A stretch of DNA of 64,000 bases from Melghirimyces thermohalophilus (GTDB taxonomy: Bacteria > Bacillota > Bacilli > Thermoactinomycetales > DSM-45169), in NCBI RefSeq assembly GCF_900102685.1, contig NZ_FMZA01000020.1, forward strand, positions 1 through 64,000, given 5' to 3'. A program made the translations under genes and the position numbers. Positions 63,697 to 64,000 of this stretch are shown piece by piece. The notes under the pieces were generated by a model. It did no database searches and was not told where the DNA came from. It saw only the letters and a list, made by a program, of their open reading frames with translations. Positions within the stretch are counted from its first letter, which is position 1, and each line of letters starts with the position of its first letter.

Positions 63697-63732
63697 AAAA
63701 ACGGTTTCCCATCAGAGGGAAACCGTTTTTCT
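63697..63732. terminator. Bidirectional terminator after sspH
   Basis: A perfect 14-bp stem (AAAAACGGTTTCCC / GGGAAACCGTTTTT, 6-base loop) has its own A and T runs on both sides. Confidence 0.85.
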
Positions 63733-63734
63733 TC

Positions 63735-63781
63735 AGAGTGTGGAGAAAGCCCTTCACTGCTTTCTCCACACTCTTTTTTTA
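63735..63781 (+). terminator. Second strong hairpin terminator
   Basis: A perfect 15-bp stem (AGAGTGTGGAGAAAG / CTTTCTCCACACTCT, 10-base loop) is followed by seven or more T residues, 3 bp after the previous hairpin. It may mark the border to the inserted element. Confidence 0.75.
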
Positions 63782-63819
63782 TGGACAAAACCAGCTCATC
63801 GACGTATCAAAACCTGGAT

Positions 63820-63865
63820 CAAAAAGGCCTCCCAACCACCTAGCCGGCTTTGGTTAGGTGGTTGG
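63820..63865 (-). terminator. Terminator at the end of the transposase gene
   Basis: An 11-bp stem (CCAACCACCTA / TAGGTGGTTGG) spans the transposase stop codon; GAGGCCTTTTTG follows on the minus strand. Confidence 0.6.
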
Positions 63866-64000
63866 CAATCTTCTTGATGTTTTGCGCTGCGGCCGTCATC
63901 AGCGCTTGCTCTTGGACCTTTTCCCTTCCCCTCAACCGGCAGTAGCGAAGCCCGTGCAGCTCTTTCGCGTCTGCAAAGCTTCGCTCGATCGTCTCTTTCC
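63840..64000 (-). CDS. IS1182-type transposase, C-terminal part (cut by window edge)
   Basis: The minus strand from the window edge reads 53 codons to a TAG at 63842-63840. The peptide has [17 protein letters not shown], then [16 protein letters not shown], a near-standard C terminus of IS1182-family DDE transposases; the late Glu of the catalytic triad would be the E of ERSF. The rest of the element lies beyond 64000. No inverted repeat can be defined without the other end. The 3' end of the gene carries its own hairpin. Whether the copy is intact cannot be judged. Confidence 0.85.
   Translation of the reverse strand, partial: KETIERSFADAKELHGLRYCRLRGREKVQEQALMTAAAQNIKKIANHLTKAG

Noticed and set aside
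1-64000. CRISPR array, tRNA, rRNA or prophage
   Set aside because: No regularly spaced repeats, no cloverleaf or rRNA segments, and no phage structural or integrase genes were seen.

Overview
The window is a contiguous piece of a Gram-positive, endospore-forming chromosome of the Bacillales type. The evidence is the full spoIIIA operon, spoIVB, spo0A, mntR, sspH, strong AGGAGG ribosome-binding sites and many TTG/GTG starts. Moderately GC-rich codon use, a B12-dependent ribonucleotide reductase and an OLE RNA locus point to a thermophilic or otherwise extremophilic relative of Bacillus. A member of the Thermoactinomycetaceae is my best guess, but that is an inference.

Layout. (a) 1-8.8 kb: the 3' end of an aldehyde dehydrogenase with its DUF779 partner, a coupled pair (fold-type III PLP enzyme and sugar-lactone oxidase), secreted NagZ, an epimerase, the octanoyltransferase LipM and an unassigned permease. 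(b) 8.9-25.2 kb: the DNA-repair helicase MrfA, a dehydrogenase, a cation/proton antiporter, the MrfB nuclease, a membrane pseudokinase-like protein, D-amino acid aminotransferase, class II ribonucleotide reductase behind a probable NrdR-controlled promoter, a GDSL hydrolase, a phosphoesterase, a DoxX protein coupled to a 28-residue membrane peptide, and an isolated hutH with a terminator in its leader. (c) 25.4-31.7 kb: mntR, yqhO, a PrcB-like protein, yqhP, yqhQ, aroQ, yqhT, efp. (d) 31.7-35.9 kb: DUF441, comB, comA, an MFS transporter and a zinc-ribbon protein. (e) 36-41.2 kb: spoIIIAA-AH. (f) 41.3-58.7 kb: accB, accC, yqhY, amaP, DUF2273, nusB, folD, xseA, xseB, ispA, OLE RNA, oapA, dxs, tlyA, a membrane protein of unknown function, nadK, argR, recN, spoIVB, spo0A. 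(g) 58.8-64 kb: steA, steB, two glycosyltransferase-type enzymes, an Xaa-Pro peptidase, sspH, and the 3' end of an IS1182-type transposase.

From mntR to spo0A the order follows the Bacillus subtilis yqh-yqi region, with insertions. The most notable insertion is the roughly 750-bp gene-free interval between ispA and dxs. It holds a large structured RNA with its own promoter and terminator, followed by a four-helix membrane protein. Gene order and architecture identify these as OLE RNA and OapA, the membrane-bound ribonucleoprotein system of Gram-positive extremophiles.

How the genes work together: spo0A (sigma-H/0A-box promoter), spoIIIA (sigma-E-like promoter), spoIVB and sspH are parts of the sporulation programme, and comA/comB probably supply sulfolactate. 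accBC, ispA, dxs and the glycosyltransferases serve lipid and envelope synthesis. xseAB, recN, mrfA and mrfB serve DNA repair. No CRISPR array, rRNA, tRNA or prophage was seen.
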